This document shows positions 34,811 to 42,975 of a stretch of DNA of 45,283 nucleotides, piece after piece. The notes beneath the pieces are model-generated. The model worked only from the letters and a program-made list of their open reading frames with translations. It made no database searches and was not told where the DNA came from. Each line of letters opens with the position of its first letter. Positions within the stretch are counted from its first letter, which is position 1. The stretch is from the NCBI GenBank assembly GCA_035294265.1, contig DATGLK010000008.1, positions 1-45,283 of the forward strand. The letters are read 5' to 3'. This DNA comes from Candidatus Binataceae bacterium (GTDB taxonomy: Bacteria > Desulfobacterota > Binatia > Binatales > Binataceae). The position numbers were made by a program, and so were the translations under genes.

Positions 34811-35869
34811 ATGGAGGTTGGGGTTTTCGATCACTTGGACCGCGGCACGGTCTCCTTGCAGGAGTTTTACCGGGCGCGCCTGGAACTGGTTCAATTGTAC
34901 GAACAGGCAGGCTTCTATTCCTACCATGTGGCAGAGCATCACGGCAGCCCAATCGGGATGGCGCCTTCGCCCAATGTTTTCTTCGCCGCGATGGCGCAGC
35001 GCACCCGCCGGCTTCGCTTCGGACCGCTGGTTTACGTCCTCCCGCTGTATCACCCCCTGCGCCTGATCGAGGAGATTGCGATGCTCGACCATCTGAGCGC
35101 TGGGCGGATGGAATTAGGATTTGGGCGTGGGGCCTCGCCGATCGAAAGCCGAAGCTATGGCGCCGATCCGGCGCTGCGCGGTGAGGTGTACGAGGAGGCT
35201 TTGGAATTGGTGCTCGGCGGCCTTACCAGCGAGCGGCTCACGTTTCACGGCAAGTATTACCACTTCGACGATGTGCCGCTGGTGATGAAGCCGCTGCAGC
35301 GGCCCATTCCGCCGCTGTGGTATGGCAGCCATTCACCCGAGAGCGCGGCCTTCGCCGCGCGCAAGGGGATGCAGATCGTGAGCCTGGACGGACCTGGGAA
35401 AACCCGCACCTATACCGATCGCTACCGCGAGGTGTGGCGGGCCAGCTATGGCGATGCGCAGCCACTGCCACGCCTGGGGCTGGGTCGTTTTATCGTGGTG
35501 GGGTCAAGCGATGAGGCGGCGATGACGCTGGCGCGGAGAGCCTATCGCCGTTGGTACCACAGCTTCTATTATCTGATGCGCGAATTTCCCGATCCCACTT
35601 GGCAACACGTACATATTCGTCCGCCGGAGTTCGACCAATTGCGCGAGACCGGCCAGGGGGTGGCGGGTTCACCGGCTACAGTAAGCCAATTTTTGATCGA
35701 GCATCTGGCGCAAGCCGGATGCAACTATCTGCTGGGGCAGTTCGCTTTCGGCGACCTCACGCTGAGCGAGGCACGGAAGTCGCTGGAACTGTTCGTCATC
35801 CGCGTGATGCCCGAGCTGCAGGCGGCGCAAGCGGCCGGACTGTTGCAACCGTCGGCGCAAGCTTGCTAG
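34811..35869 (+). CDS. LLM-class F420/FMN-dependent oxidoreductase
   Basis: 352 residues with the luciferase-like (beta/alpha)8 barrel. Features: VGVFDHLDRGTVSLQEFY, YEQAGFYSYHVAEHHGSP, LRFGPLVYVLPLYHPLRLIE, LSAGRMELGFGRGASPIE, EVYEEALELVLGGL, and PPLWYGSHSPESAAFAARKG. Whether it uses FMN or F420 is not decided by sequence reading. It may be a monooxygenase acting on an aliphatic or xenobiotic substrate. AGAGGA precedes the ATG. Its stop overlaps the convergent CMD-family stop. Confidence 0.88.
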   Translation: MEVGVFDHLDRGTVSLQEFYRARLELVQLYEQAGFYSYHVAEHHGSPIGMAPSPNVFFAAMAQRTRRLRFGPLVYVLPLYHPLRLIEEIAMLDHLSAGRMELGFGRGASPIESRSYGADPALRGEVYEEALELVLGGLTSERLTFHGKYYHFDDVPLVMKPLQRPIPPLWYGSHSPESAAFAARKGMQIVSLDGPGKTRTYTDRYREVWRASYGDAQPLPRLGLGRFIVVGSSDEAAMTLARRAYRRWYHSFYYLMREFPDPTWQHVHIRPPEFDQLRETGQGVAGSPATVSQFLIEHLAQAGCNYLLGQFAFGDLTLSEARKSLELFVIRVMPELQAAQAAGLLQPSAQAC

Positions 35870-36411
35870 TCCAGCGGCCGGCTACCGTCGCGGGCATCGA
35901 CCTCGAAAACTGATAGCGTCATTCCAACCATGGTATAGAAGCCCACGGTGGCGATCAGTTCGATCAGCCGAGGTTCTCCCAGCGCGGCCAGGGCGCGGTC
36001 GTAGCTCGGGCTGCTGAGGCGGCGCATGTTCAGCAGTTCTGTGACCACTTCATAAACGATTTGCTCGTCCTCCTGGCGCAGAGTCGGCAGGCGATGGGTG
36101 CGGATAGCTTCCACCACTTCGGGTTCAAGGCCGGCCTCCAGAGCGTATTCCTGATGAACGCTCCAGGCGTAATTGGCCGACCATCTCCGTGCGACGATCA
36201 GCACGATTAGCTCGACCAGGCGCCGTTCGAGCTGACCGTTGCCGCGCAGCAGATTGCCAAGTTGGCTAGCCGCCCCGGCCAGTTGGGGAATTCGCAACCA
36301 GATACCAAACGGGCCGCTAACTCGCCCGCGTCGGGTAGCGCCGATGGCCTCGTAAATGCGCGTTTGCTCTGGGCTCAGGGCGTGCGGCTGGAGTTCGGGT
36401 AGCCGACTCAT
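35866..36411 (-). CDS. Carboxymuconolactone-decarboxylase-family (AhpD-like) protein without CxxC
   Basis: 181 residues. The CMD helical bundle is visible: RLVELIVLIVARRWSANYAWSV followed by HQEYALEAGLEPEVVEAIR, then ELLNMRRLSSPSYDRALA, and FYTMVGMTLSVFE. The E-x11-C-x-x-C-x3-H active site of AhpD is replaced by A-W-S-V-H without cysteines, so it is of the decarboxylase or non-redox kind. Convergent with the LLM gene (4-base overlap at the stops). Confidence 0.82.
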   Translation of the reverse strand: MSRLPELQPHALSPEQTRIYEAIGATRRGRVSGPFGIWLRIPQLAGAASQLGNLLRGNGQLERRLVELIVLIVARRWSANYAWSVHQEYALEAGLEPEVVEAIRTHRLPTLRQEDEQIVYEVVTELLNMRRLSSPSYDRALAALGEPRLIELIATVGFYTMVGMTLSVFEVDARDGSRPLD

Positions 36412-36988
36412 CGGTAGATTACCTCCCTAGCTGACCTACTAGACGCTTCAGCTTATTGCCAAGCGGCGAGGTAAGTGCAAGTGGGCCCTGCATCGCGGCG
36501 CTTATTGGACCGCGGCTCCAGCCGCTGGTTGCTAAGCAAGGGAACGAACATAGGTGCCAGCTCGAAAGGAACACTGCCCTTTACCGTCCGATCCGTTCAG
36601 AGCGGCTTAACCTGGATCAGTTTCTTGTGTTCTGAACCTGCCAGCCGCAAACCGTTGGTTTGGTTCAGCATCTTCACGCCGCAGCACGGCGCGACAAATC
36701 GGCCTTCACCCTATTTCCTGGTCAATCCCAACCGCTTTACGATTGCATAATTCAGCAATTCGGCTGTCCCGCGCTTGTTGGAGAAGCGCACTACTGCCCG
36801 GCTGGAAGTTTGGAAGGATGAAGCCAAAGCGCGAAGTGTTTCCCAAAGTGGAACTCGACCTTTTTCTCCACCTTCAAGGCTTTTGCAACATTTTAGCAAA
36901 TTGCTATTTCACTGAGAAAATGGAAATTCAGGCTTAACTTGGCGGTAGGTGGGAGCTAAGCTTGCGGCCAACGGGAGGAATCGTGCCG
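36412..36988. other. Intergenic region with no supported gene, lower GC
   Basis: A 577-base gap between the divergent CMD and lyase genes. GC is visibly lower than in the flanking genes, with A/T-rich blocks such as 36875-36935. Open frames here (such as 36475-36750 on plus and 36711-36899 on minus) are not convincing. The minus-strand frame of the latter would continue through in-frame stops over most of the gap, so it could be a decayed gene. I see no tRNA, terminator or known riboswitch. The plus-strand promoter of the lyase gene presumably lies at the right end. Confidence 0.5.
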
Positions 36989-38344
36989 ATGGCCACAAGC
37001 GCCGTTGATTCTGAAATCTTTCGTGACATTTTCAGTACCCCGGCCATGCGCCATGTATTTTCGGACCGAAACCGGATTCAGAAATATCTGGATATCGAGG
37101 TGGCGCTGGCCAAGGTGCAGGCCAAGCTGGGAATTATCCCATCGCGGGCGGCGCAGGAAATCGCGCGCCAGGGGCGGGCGGAGCTTTACGATTTTGCGCT
37201 GCTCAAGCGTGACACCGAACGCATCGGCTATCCCGTCCTACCGGTGGTCAAGCAACTGGTGGCGCGCTGCGCCGAGGGGCTGGGCGAATATTCCCATTGG
37301 GGCGCAACCACCCAGGACATCACCGATACCGCCACGGTGCTGCAAGTGCGTGAGGCACTGGGGCTGATCGAGGAGGAGCTGGCGGCGATCGCGCGAGCGC
37401 TGGCGGGGCTGGCGCGGCGCTATCGGGACACGCCTATGGCGGGGCGCAGCAATTTGCAGCAAGCGGTGCCGATCACCTTTGGTTTCAAGGCGGCGACCCT
37501 GCTGGCCGCCATCATGCGCCATCGCCAGCAACTCGCCGAGCTGCGGCCGCGCGCATTAGTGGGTGAATTCGGCGGCGCCGCCGGGACCCTGGCTTCGCTG
37601 GGCCACGACGGTTTGCGGGTGCAAGCGGCGCTGATGGAGGAGTTGGGATTGGGGCAGCCGGAGATTGCTTGGCACACCACCCGCGACCGGTTGGCGGAAG
37701 TCGCCTGCGCTCTGGGGCTGTTGACCGGAACCTTGGGCAAACTGGCCACCGACATCAAGCTCTTGATGCAGACCGAAGTGGGCGAAGTGTTTGAACCCTT
37801 CACCCAGGGGCGCGGATCGAGCAGCACGATGCCGCAGAAGCGCAACCCGATTTCCTGCAACTATATTGTCGCGTGCACCGCGATGGTGCGTCAGCAAGTC
37901 GCCGCGATGCTCGAAGCGATGGTGGAAGACCACGAGCGAGCGACCGGGCCGTGGGAAATCGAATGGATCGCGCTACCCGAGATTTTCGCCTTGAGCGCCG
38001 GTGCGCTGACCCATGCCCGCACCATCGTCGAAGGGCTGCAGGTCGATGTGGCGCGGATGCGGGCCAACCTAGAGCTGACCAATGGGCTGATCGTTTCGGA
38101 GGCCGTGATGATGGGCCTGGCGCCCCATCTGGGACGCGAGCGCGCCCACGACTTGGTGTATGATCTTTGCCGCCTGGCGCTGGAACAGAACCGTCCGCTG
38201 CGGGAGCTGCTTGGCGAGAATTCCGAAATCAGCAGCCGGCTTAGCCCCGAGGCGCTAGCCGCGCTGACGGAACCGATGAATTACCTAGGCCAAGCCGGCG
38301 AGATGGTCGATCGCGTGCTGGCGGCCTACGAGGCGCGCGGTTAA
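36989..38344 (+). CDS. Lyase of the PurB/PcaB (fumarase) superfamily
   Basis: 451 residues from ATG 36989, with GGGAGG upstream; a GTG at 36983 is also possible. Superfamily signatures: FSDRNRIQKYLDIEVALAKV, EYSHWGATTQDITDTATVLQ, the AGRSNLQQAVPITFGFKAAT active-site segment, and GSSTMPQKRNPISCN, the flexible catalytic loop. TQDITDTATV and VLPVVKQL resemble 3-carboxy-cis,cis-muconate cycloisomerase more than adenylosuccinate lyase. The gene is followed 26 bases later by a MaoC gene, suggesting a catabolic rather than purine role. Confidence 0.85.
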   Translation: MATSAVDSEIFRDIFSTPAMRHVFSDRNRIQKYLDIEVALAKVQAKLGIIPSRAAQEIARQGRAELYDFALLKRDTERIGYPVLPVVKQLVARCAEGLGEYSHWGATTQDITDTATVLQVREALGLIEEELAAIARALAGLARRYRDTPMAGRSNLQQAVPITFGFKAATLLAAIMRHRQQLAELRPRALVGEFGGAAGTLASLGHDGLRVQAALMEELGLGQPEIAWHTTRDRLAEVACALGLLTGTLGKLATDIKLLMQTEVGEVFEPFTQGRGSSSTMPQKRNPISCNYIVACTAMVRQQVAAMLEAMVEDHERATGPWEIEWIALPEIFALSAGALTHARTIVEGLQVDVARMRANLELTNGLIVSEAVMMGLAPHLGRERAHDLVYDLCRLALEQNRPLRELLGENSEISSRLSPEALAALTEPMNYLGQAGEMVDRVLAAYEARG

Positions 38345-38370
38345 CGCCCAGTGGGGCAAGGAGCGCAGCA

Positions 38371-38898
38371 ATGAAAACCGTGCCTTCCATGTACAAGCAA
38401 GTCGGCGACAAGCGCTATCGCGAGACCTACGGTTTGTATTACGAAGATTTCGAGGTCGGCGATGTGTTCGAACATCGCCCCGGCCGTACCATCACCGAAA
38501 CCGACAATATCTGGGGTTGTCTTCTTACGATGAACTCCCAGCAACTGCACTTCGATGCTGCATACGCGGCGAAAACCGAATGGAAGAAGCTGTTGGTGGA
38601 CAGCACGGTGACGCTTTCGGTGCTAACCGGGATGAGCGTGCACAGCGTCAGCGCTAAGGTGGTGGCCAACCTGGGCTGGGACAAGGTGCGGAACACGGCG
38701 CCGGTATTCGCCGGCGACACGCTGTACGCGGAGTCCACGGTGGTGGCCAAACGCGAATCGAAAAGCCGGCCCACGCAGGGGATCGTCACCGTACATACCC
38801 GCGGCCTCAACCAGGACGGCACGCAAGTGATGGAATTCGAGCGCACGGTGTTGGTCTACAAACGTGGCCATTCACCCGAGGAAGCGGCCAACTACTGA
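38371..38898 (+). CDS. MaoC-family hydratase/dehydratase
   Basis: 175 residues, single hot-dog domain. YYEDFEVGDVFEHRPGRTI leads into TETDNIWGCLLTMNSQQLHF (MaoC hydratase region with D/H positions), then FAGDTLYAESTVVAKRESKS and FERTVLVYKRGHS. Similar to mesaconyl-CoA/beta-methylmalyl-CoA hydratases in the DUF family. AAGGAG lies 7 bases before the ATG. Co-transcribed with the PcaB-like lyase; acyl-CoA substrate unknown. Confidence 0.86.
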   Translation: MKTVPSMYKQVGDKRYRETYGLYYEDFEVGDVFEHRPGRTITETDNIWGCLLTMNSQQLHFDAAYAAKTEWKKLLVDSTVTLSVLTGMSVHSVSAKVVANLGWDKVRNTAPVFAGDTLYAESTVVAKRESKSRPTQGIVTVHTRGLNQDGTQVMEFERTVLVYKRGHSPEEAANY

Positions 38899-39066
38899 GC
38901 CCCCCGCAACTTAACGGGCAAACCACCTCAGGCGTGGCCAGCGCTCAACGTTGGCCACCATACACGAAGATTTAAAGGGGACCCTGGAGTCGAGCCATCC
39001 AAGACAAAACAATGCGCCGGCGTCATAAGGGCCTATGAAAAGCGGCACATGATGCCGGCATTAGGG

Positions 39067-41048
39067 CTAGAACTGCGCGTACCAGGGTCTGATGTCAGGA
39101 TTATTGGCTAAGAAATTGATATTGAACATGCGCAATAAAGTGCCTTGAGCGTGTTGTACCTGGAGCTTGGAGATCTCGAAATTGACCTGAGCTTGCACTT
39201 CGGCGCCTTCGGCCGCGACCAGGCTTTCAATGTATTGCAGCAGGTCGTGGGTGGTGGCCATCCCGACCCGGAAGGTTTCGCGCTCGTCGTGAAGGGCGGC
39301 GGCCGCGGTCGCGGTGGCGACGTGGGCGGCTTGCGCCGCCTTGTAATTGGCGGTTTGTCCCGCCAGCGACTGCTGCACGTCGACGACTATTTGCGAAACT
39401 TCGTTGCGGTAGTTCATCCGCCCTTGCTCGTAGGTGGTCTTGGCCTGAGCCAGCGCGGCCTTGGCAGCGTCGTTGCTCAGCGGGCGCTCGAAGGCGAAGG
39501 TCACCGCATAATTATACCAGGTAAAGCGGAACAGACGGTTAAGCGCGGTGTCGTAGCCACCTTTATAAGGCAGGGCGACACCTTTGCTGCCGCCAGCCTG
39601 GATGCAAGGAACTCCACCCACCACATTCAAACCGGCGACACCGAGGGGCCGCAGATCACGTCGCCGCCGCTGGCTGTAATCCCAAACTCGGCGCCGACGT
39701 TGAACTGAGGAAGAGTTTGATTCTCGGCGTACTTGACCTGAAGCAGCAGGCTTTCGATCTCCTGGCGTAGGGCAGCCAGCTCGGGCCGCCACATCATCGC
39801 CAGCTCCAGGGAGCGTTCCTCGTTAGTAGGAATCTCATCGGGATGGGGCCGGTCGGCAACCTCCAACTGCGCGGGCATGAAGGACTGCGTGGGATTGTAC
39901 ATTACGTCCTGACGCAAGACGGCGCGCGCGGTTTCCAGCGCGCCTTGAGCGGTGTAAACGGTGGCCTGATCGGTGGCGGCTTGAGACTGGGCTTCCTTGA
40001 GTTGCAGCGGCGCCATTACCCCAACGTTGACGCTGATCGCGTTTTGGCGCACCAGATCCTCGTCCACCGCTAGCGCCTGCTTGGCGACTTCCAAATTCAT
40101 CTCGGCGCGCGCCAGATTCCAATAGTCTGTGCCCACCCGCAGCACGAAGTCATTGAGCTGTTGCTCGTAGGTGTATTGCGCTTGGCGCTGATTGGTTTGA
40201 GCTATGCGCACGTTGATAGTAGCGAACTGGTTGCCGAAGTTGCGCAGGAGCGGTTGATTGACCGACATTTCCAACAGTGGGGTGTAATAATTGTTGATCG
40301 AGGTTAGCAGCGAATTGGTGTTGTTGTAGTTGTTGTCAAATGTGATCCCCATGGTTCCGTTGGTCAGCGCCGAGACCTTGCTGATGCCGAAGTCCCAGTC
40401 GTAGTTCTTGGTCTCCAAGCTGGGCAGACCGCCGGCAGTGAAGGGGTTGGTTACTGGAACGACGTTTTTATTGGTATCGGCCTGACTGGTCAGATTGGGG
40501 TCGAACACGGCCCAGCTCTGACGAACCGCCTGCAGCGACAGCACTGGGTCCATGCTGGCCGAGATGACGCTGGGGTTGTTGCGCAGGGCCAGATAAATCG
40601 CTTCCTTGAGCGTGAGCTTGCGGGTATTGGGATCAGTGGTCTGAAGGTAGCGATGGCTGAAGACGCTCTCACCCGGCAGCGCGCCGCTGAGGGTCCATTG
40701 ATGGCTCATGATGTTTTGAGGCCAGGGCGTGTGTTGTAGCTCGCTTTGTAGATCGGGCGTCACCATCACGTTGGGGGGATTCTGCGGCTCCATCGGCGGT
40801 GCCTGGATTTGCACCGACTGACTGACTGGGCCGGGTTCCAGCGGATTGGTGGTGTAATTGAGGTGGCCGGGAGTGCCGGGCAGGTATTGCGCCGCAGCGG
40901 GATAAGCTAAGGTGAACGCGGCAAGTATCGAGCCCCCAGCCAGCAGCCCTAGGCGCGCAGCCAAGCCGCGACGGTGGTTGCCACCGCTGAAAAGCTGCGG
41001 CCGGCGCTGGGCGATCGCTTTGTTCATCTTACAGCTTTGGTGATTCAT
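39067..41048 (-). pseudogene. TolC-family outer-membrane protein, frameshifted
   Basis: Two overlapping frames on the minus strand together give a TolC/OEP-like protein of roughly 650 residues. Frame one (41048-39627) has a signal peptide (ARLGLLAGGSILAAFTLAYP) and first half (NNPSVISASMDPVLSLQAVR, GTDYWNLARAEMNLEVAKQA, LELAMMWRPELAALRQEIES). Frame two (from about 39660 to 39067) carries the second OEP repeat (YAVTFAFERPLSNDAAKAAL, EVSQIVVDVQQSLAGQTANY). Homology crosses frames near 39640-39665, just after FGITASGGD, which equals one missing base or two extra. Without correction the product is truncated. It could be a sequencing error, a real pseudogene, or a programmed shift. Forms the outer-membrane channel of an efflux or type I system; no inner-membrane partner is adjacent. 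Confidence 0.82.
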
Positions 41049-41340
41049 GAGCCGGCCTGAACCTCTTTAGACAATTCGTTATGCAAAACCGCCGCCGACG
41101 GTATCGAGGAGATCCACCTTACTGACTTGGAGGCAGTCCGACCGCTGCCACGTCCCCAATTCGTTCCTCGCCGTCTGAGCCACAGTCCGATGAGGCGAGG
41201 CATCTCGTCGCCTTCGGTGCACGCCCCAGGTGGCAACCCTCGTCTTCTTACACGGCGAAGCCTTTTTTAAACCGCTTGCCGCTCTCACGCAAGCGCGGGC
41301 ATTGAAATTGGTTCAAGCCCTTGGCGTCCAGACTAAAAAA

Positions 41341-42273
41341 TTAGGCTAAAGGATTGCCGGAGGCTAAGGCAGAAGTGAAGACCAGATCGCTGGGCAGCGG
41401 CGCCACGATGTACCGCCGGCTCCCTCCTGACGCGTTCGGTCCTTCGCTGATAGCCGCGGGAAAGGCTAGTTGGTGCAAATGGAGAAAAAAGCGGCCGGCG
41501 GCTAGCGTCGGCACGGCGCGCGCGCCGTATTGGACATCGCCGGCGATCGGCCAACCGGCCGCGGCTAGGTGGACCCGAATCTGGTGACGATTGCCAGTGG
41601 TGGGGCGAGCCTCGACCAGCGTGTAGTCGCCCAGTTGACGAAGCGCAACGATCCGAGTAACGGCCGGGCGTCCGCCCGCACCGCGCGAAGCCTTAAGCGC
41701 CACCATACGAGCGCGACTATGGCGATGGTGGCCGACGGCGGCGTCTAATTCGATCGAGCCATCCAAGCTGCCCTCGACCAATGCCAGGTACCGGCGATCA
41801 ATCTCGCCTCGATGCAGCGCGTTGCGCGCCAGCTCCAGGCTGGCGCGGCTGCGTGCCACCATCAGCGCGCCCGAGGTGCCGTTGTCCAGCCGATGGACCA
41901 GTAGCCCCTCCAGTGGTTTGAGCGCCCCCAGTGCGGTTTCCGGGAAACGCGCCACCACGCCATTCATCACGGTTTGGCACTCGCGGCTATCCAGCGGATG
42001 GCACGGCATCAAAGCGGGTTTGTTAATCACCAACAGGGCCGCACCTTGATAGAGAACTTCCAGCGACAGGGCAGGGTTGGGAGTGATAGTGGGGGGAGCA
42101 GACGGCGCCGCTTCAACGCGATCACCGGGCTGTACGGGGGCGGCTTTGCGCAAACAGCGGCCGTTGACCTGCACCAGCCCGCGCGCGATAAGGTCGCGGG
42201 CTTGGCGGCGCGATGACGCAATACCATAGCGGACCAGATATAGGTCCAGACGCAGTGGCAAATGGTCGTCCAA
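41341..42273 (-). CDS. RluA-family pseudouridine synthase with S4 domain
   Basis: 310 residues. An N-terminal S4 RNA-binding domain (YGIASSRRQARDLIARGLVQ) precedes the catalytic domain, where LEGLLVHRLDNGTSGALMVA holds the HRLD motif with its catalytic aspartate. TRIVALRQLGDYTLVEARPT and TGNRHQIRVHLAAAGWPIAG complete the fold. It isomerises uridines in rRNA or tRNA; the exact site (RluD-like or RluC-like) cannot be assigned. The start is TTG at 42273. It follows the unknown 186-residue gene by 27 bases. Confidence 0.88.
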   Translation of the reverse strand: MDDHLPLRLDLYLVRYGIASSRRQARDLIARGLVQVNGRCLRKAAPVQPGDRVEAAPSAPPTITPNPALSLEVLYQGAALLVINKPALMPCHPLDSRECQTVMNGVVARFPETALGALKPLEGLLVHRLDNGTSGALMVARSRASLELARNALHRGEIDRRYLALVEGSLDGSIELDAAVGHHRHSRARMVALKASRGAGGRPAVTRIVALRQLGDYTLVEARPTTGNRHQIRVHLAAAGWPIAGDVQYGARAVPTLAAGRFFLHLHQLAFPAAISEGPNASGGSRRYIVAPLPSDLVFTSALASGNPLA

Positions 42274-42300
42274 CAGCGGTGCTCGCGGCTCCCCGGTCGA

Positions 42301-42861
42301 TCAATTGTCCGGTCGACCGGGACCGATCAAGCGTTCGATTTGGCGCAGCACGCCGGCAAAGGGGTTGGTTCCCGCGGGATGGGCAAAAAAGCATTTTTGC
42401 ATGTAATCCAGCGCGCCGGCGTAGCGCTCGAAGCCGCGGCTGAGTTCCTCGAAAAGCGTAAAGCCGGGACGCAAATCGGCGGCGTCCAGTTCATAGACGG
42501 CGTGATAGGAGCGGCTGCCCTGGGCCAAATAGGAATCCAAGCGGCCCTGACGCTGCACGAAGGCACGGAACACTCCGGCCATGAACAGGCTATAGTCGCC
42601 GATGTATTTGCGCAGCTCCCGTTCCTGGTGCGCGTCGCGCTCGCCACTCTCCACGGTCTGCAGCCACATCTCGACCGCGCTATCCAGCTGCCTGCCTTGC
42701 GCATCGCGTAGACGCAGCCAGTTGTCGCGCCGGCTGAAATCGGCCAGCACCGTGGAGACGTAATTGGCGACCTCGCGGTCGCCGACCTGAAGCTGAGAGA
42801 AACTGCGTCCCACCAGTTCCAGGAAGAAGGGCTTTAAACGGCTGGATGGTATCGAGGCCAT
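42301..42861 (-). CDS. Conserved-looking helical protein of unknown function
   Basis: 186 residues, almost all alpha-helical by pattern, with many charged and aromatic residues (YVSTVLADFSRRDNWLRLRD, ELRKYIGDYSLFMAGVFRAF, YMQKCFFAHPAGTNPFAGVL). No membrane segments or catalytic motifs. I do not recognise a family. It sits between uvrA and the RluA-type gene on the same strand, with spacing that allows co-transcription. Confidence 0.7.
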   Translation of the reverse strand: MASIPSSRLKPFFLELVGRSFSQLQVGDREVANYVSTVLADFSRRDNWLRLRDAQGRQLDSAVEMWLQTVESGERDAHQERELRKYIGDYSLFMAGVFRAFVQRQGRLDSYLAQGSRSYHAVYELDAADLRPGFTLFEELSRGFERYAGALDYMQKCFFAHPAGTNPFAGVLRQIERLIGPGRPDN

Positions 42862-42975
42862 GGTTGACCACCTAAATCCTCAGTTTAACTGGCCGCGCCC
42901 TTTAAGTGAATTCAGCTCGCAGGGAGAATCGAGCGTGGGGCACTCAAGTGCTGGCTGGCAAAAGGGCAAGCGAGT

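Noticed and set aside
38934-38958. GTGGCCA/TGGCCAC hairpin between MaoC and TolC as a bidirectional terminator
   Set aside because: A 7-bp stem with an 11-base loop and no T-tract on either side is not enough.
41250-41270. Terminator GGCGAAGCC followed by TTTTTT on the plus strand
   Set aside because: Only a 3-bp stem, and no plus-strand gene ends just upstream.
41049-41340. Riboswitch or small gene ahead of the TolC gene
   Set aside because: I saw no match to known riboswitch cores, and the short frames there lack ribosome sites and conserved pattern.
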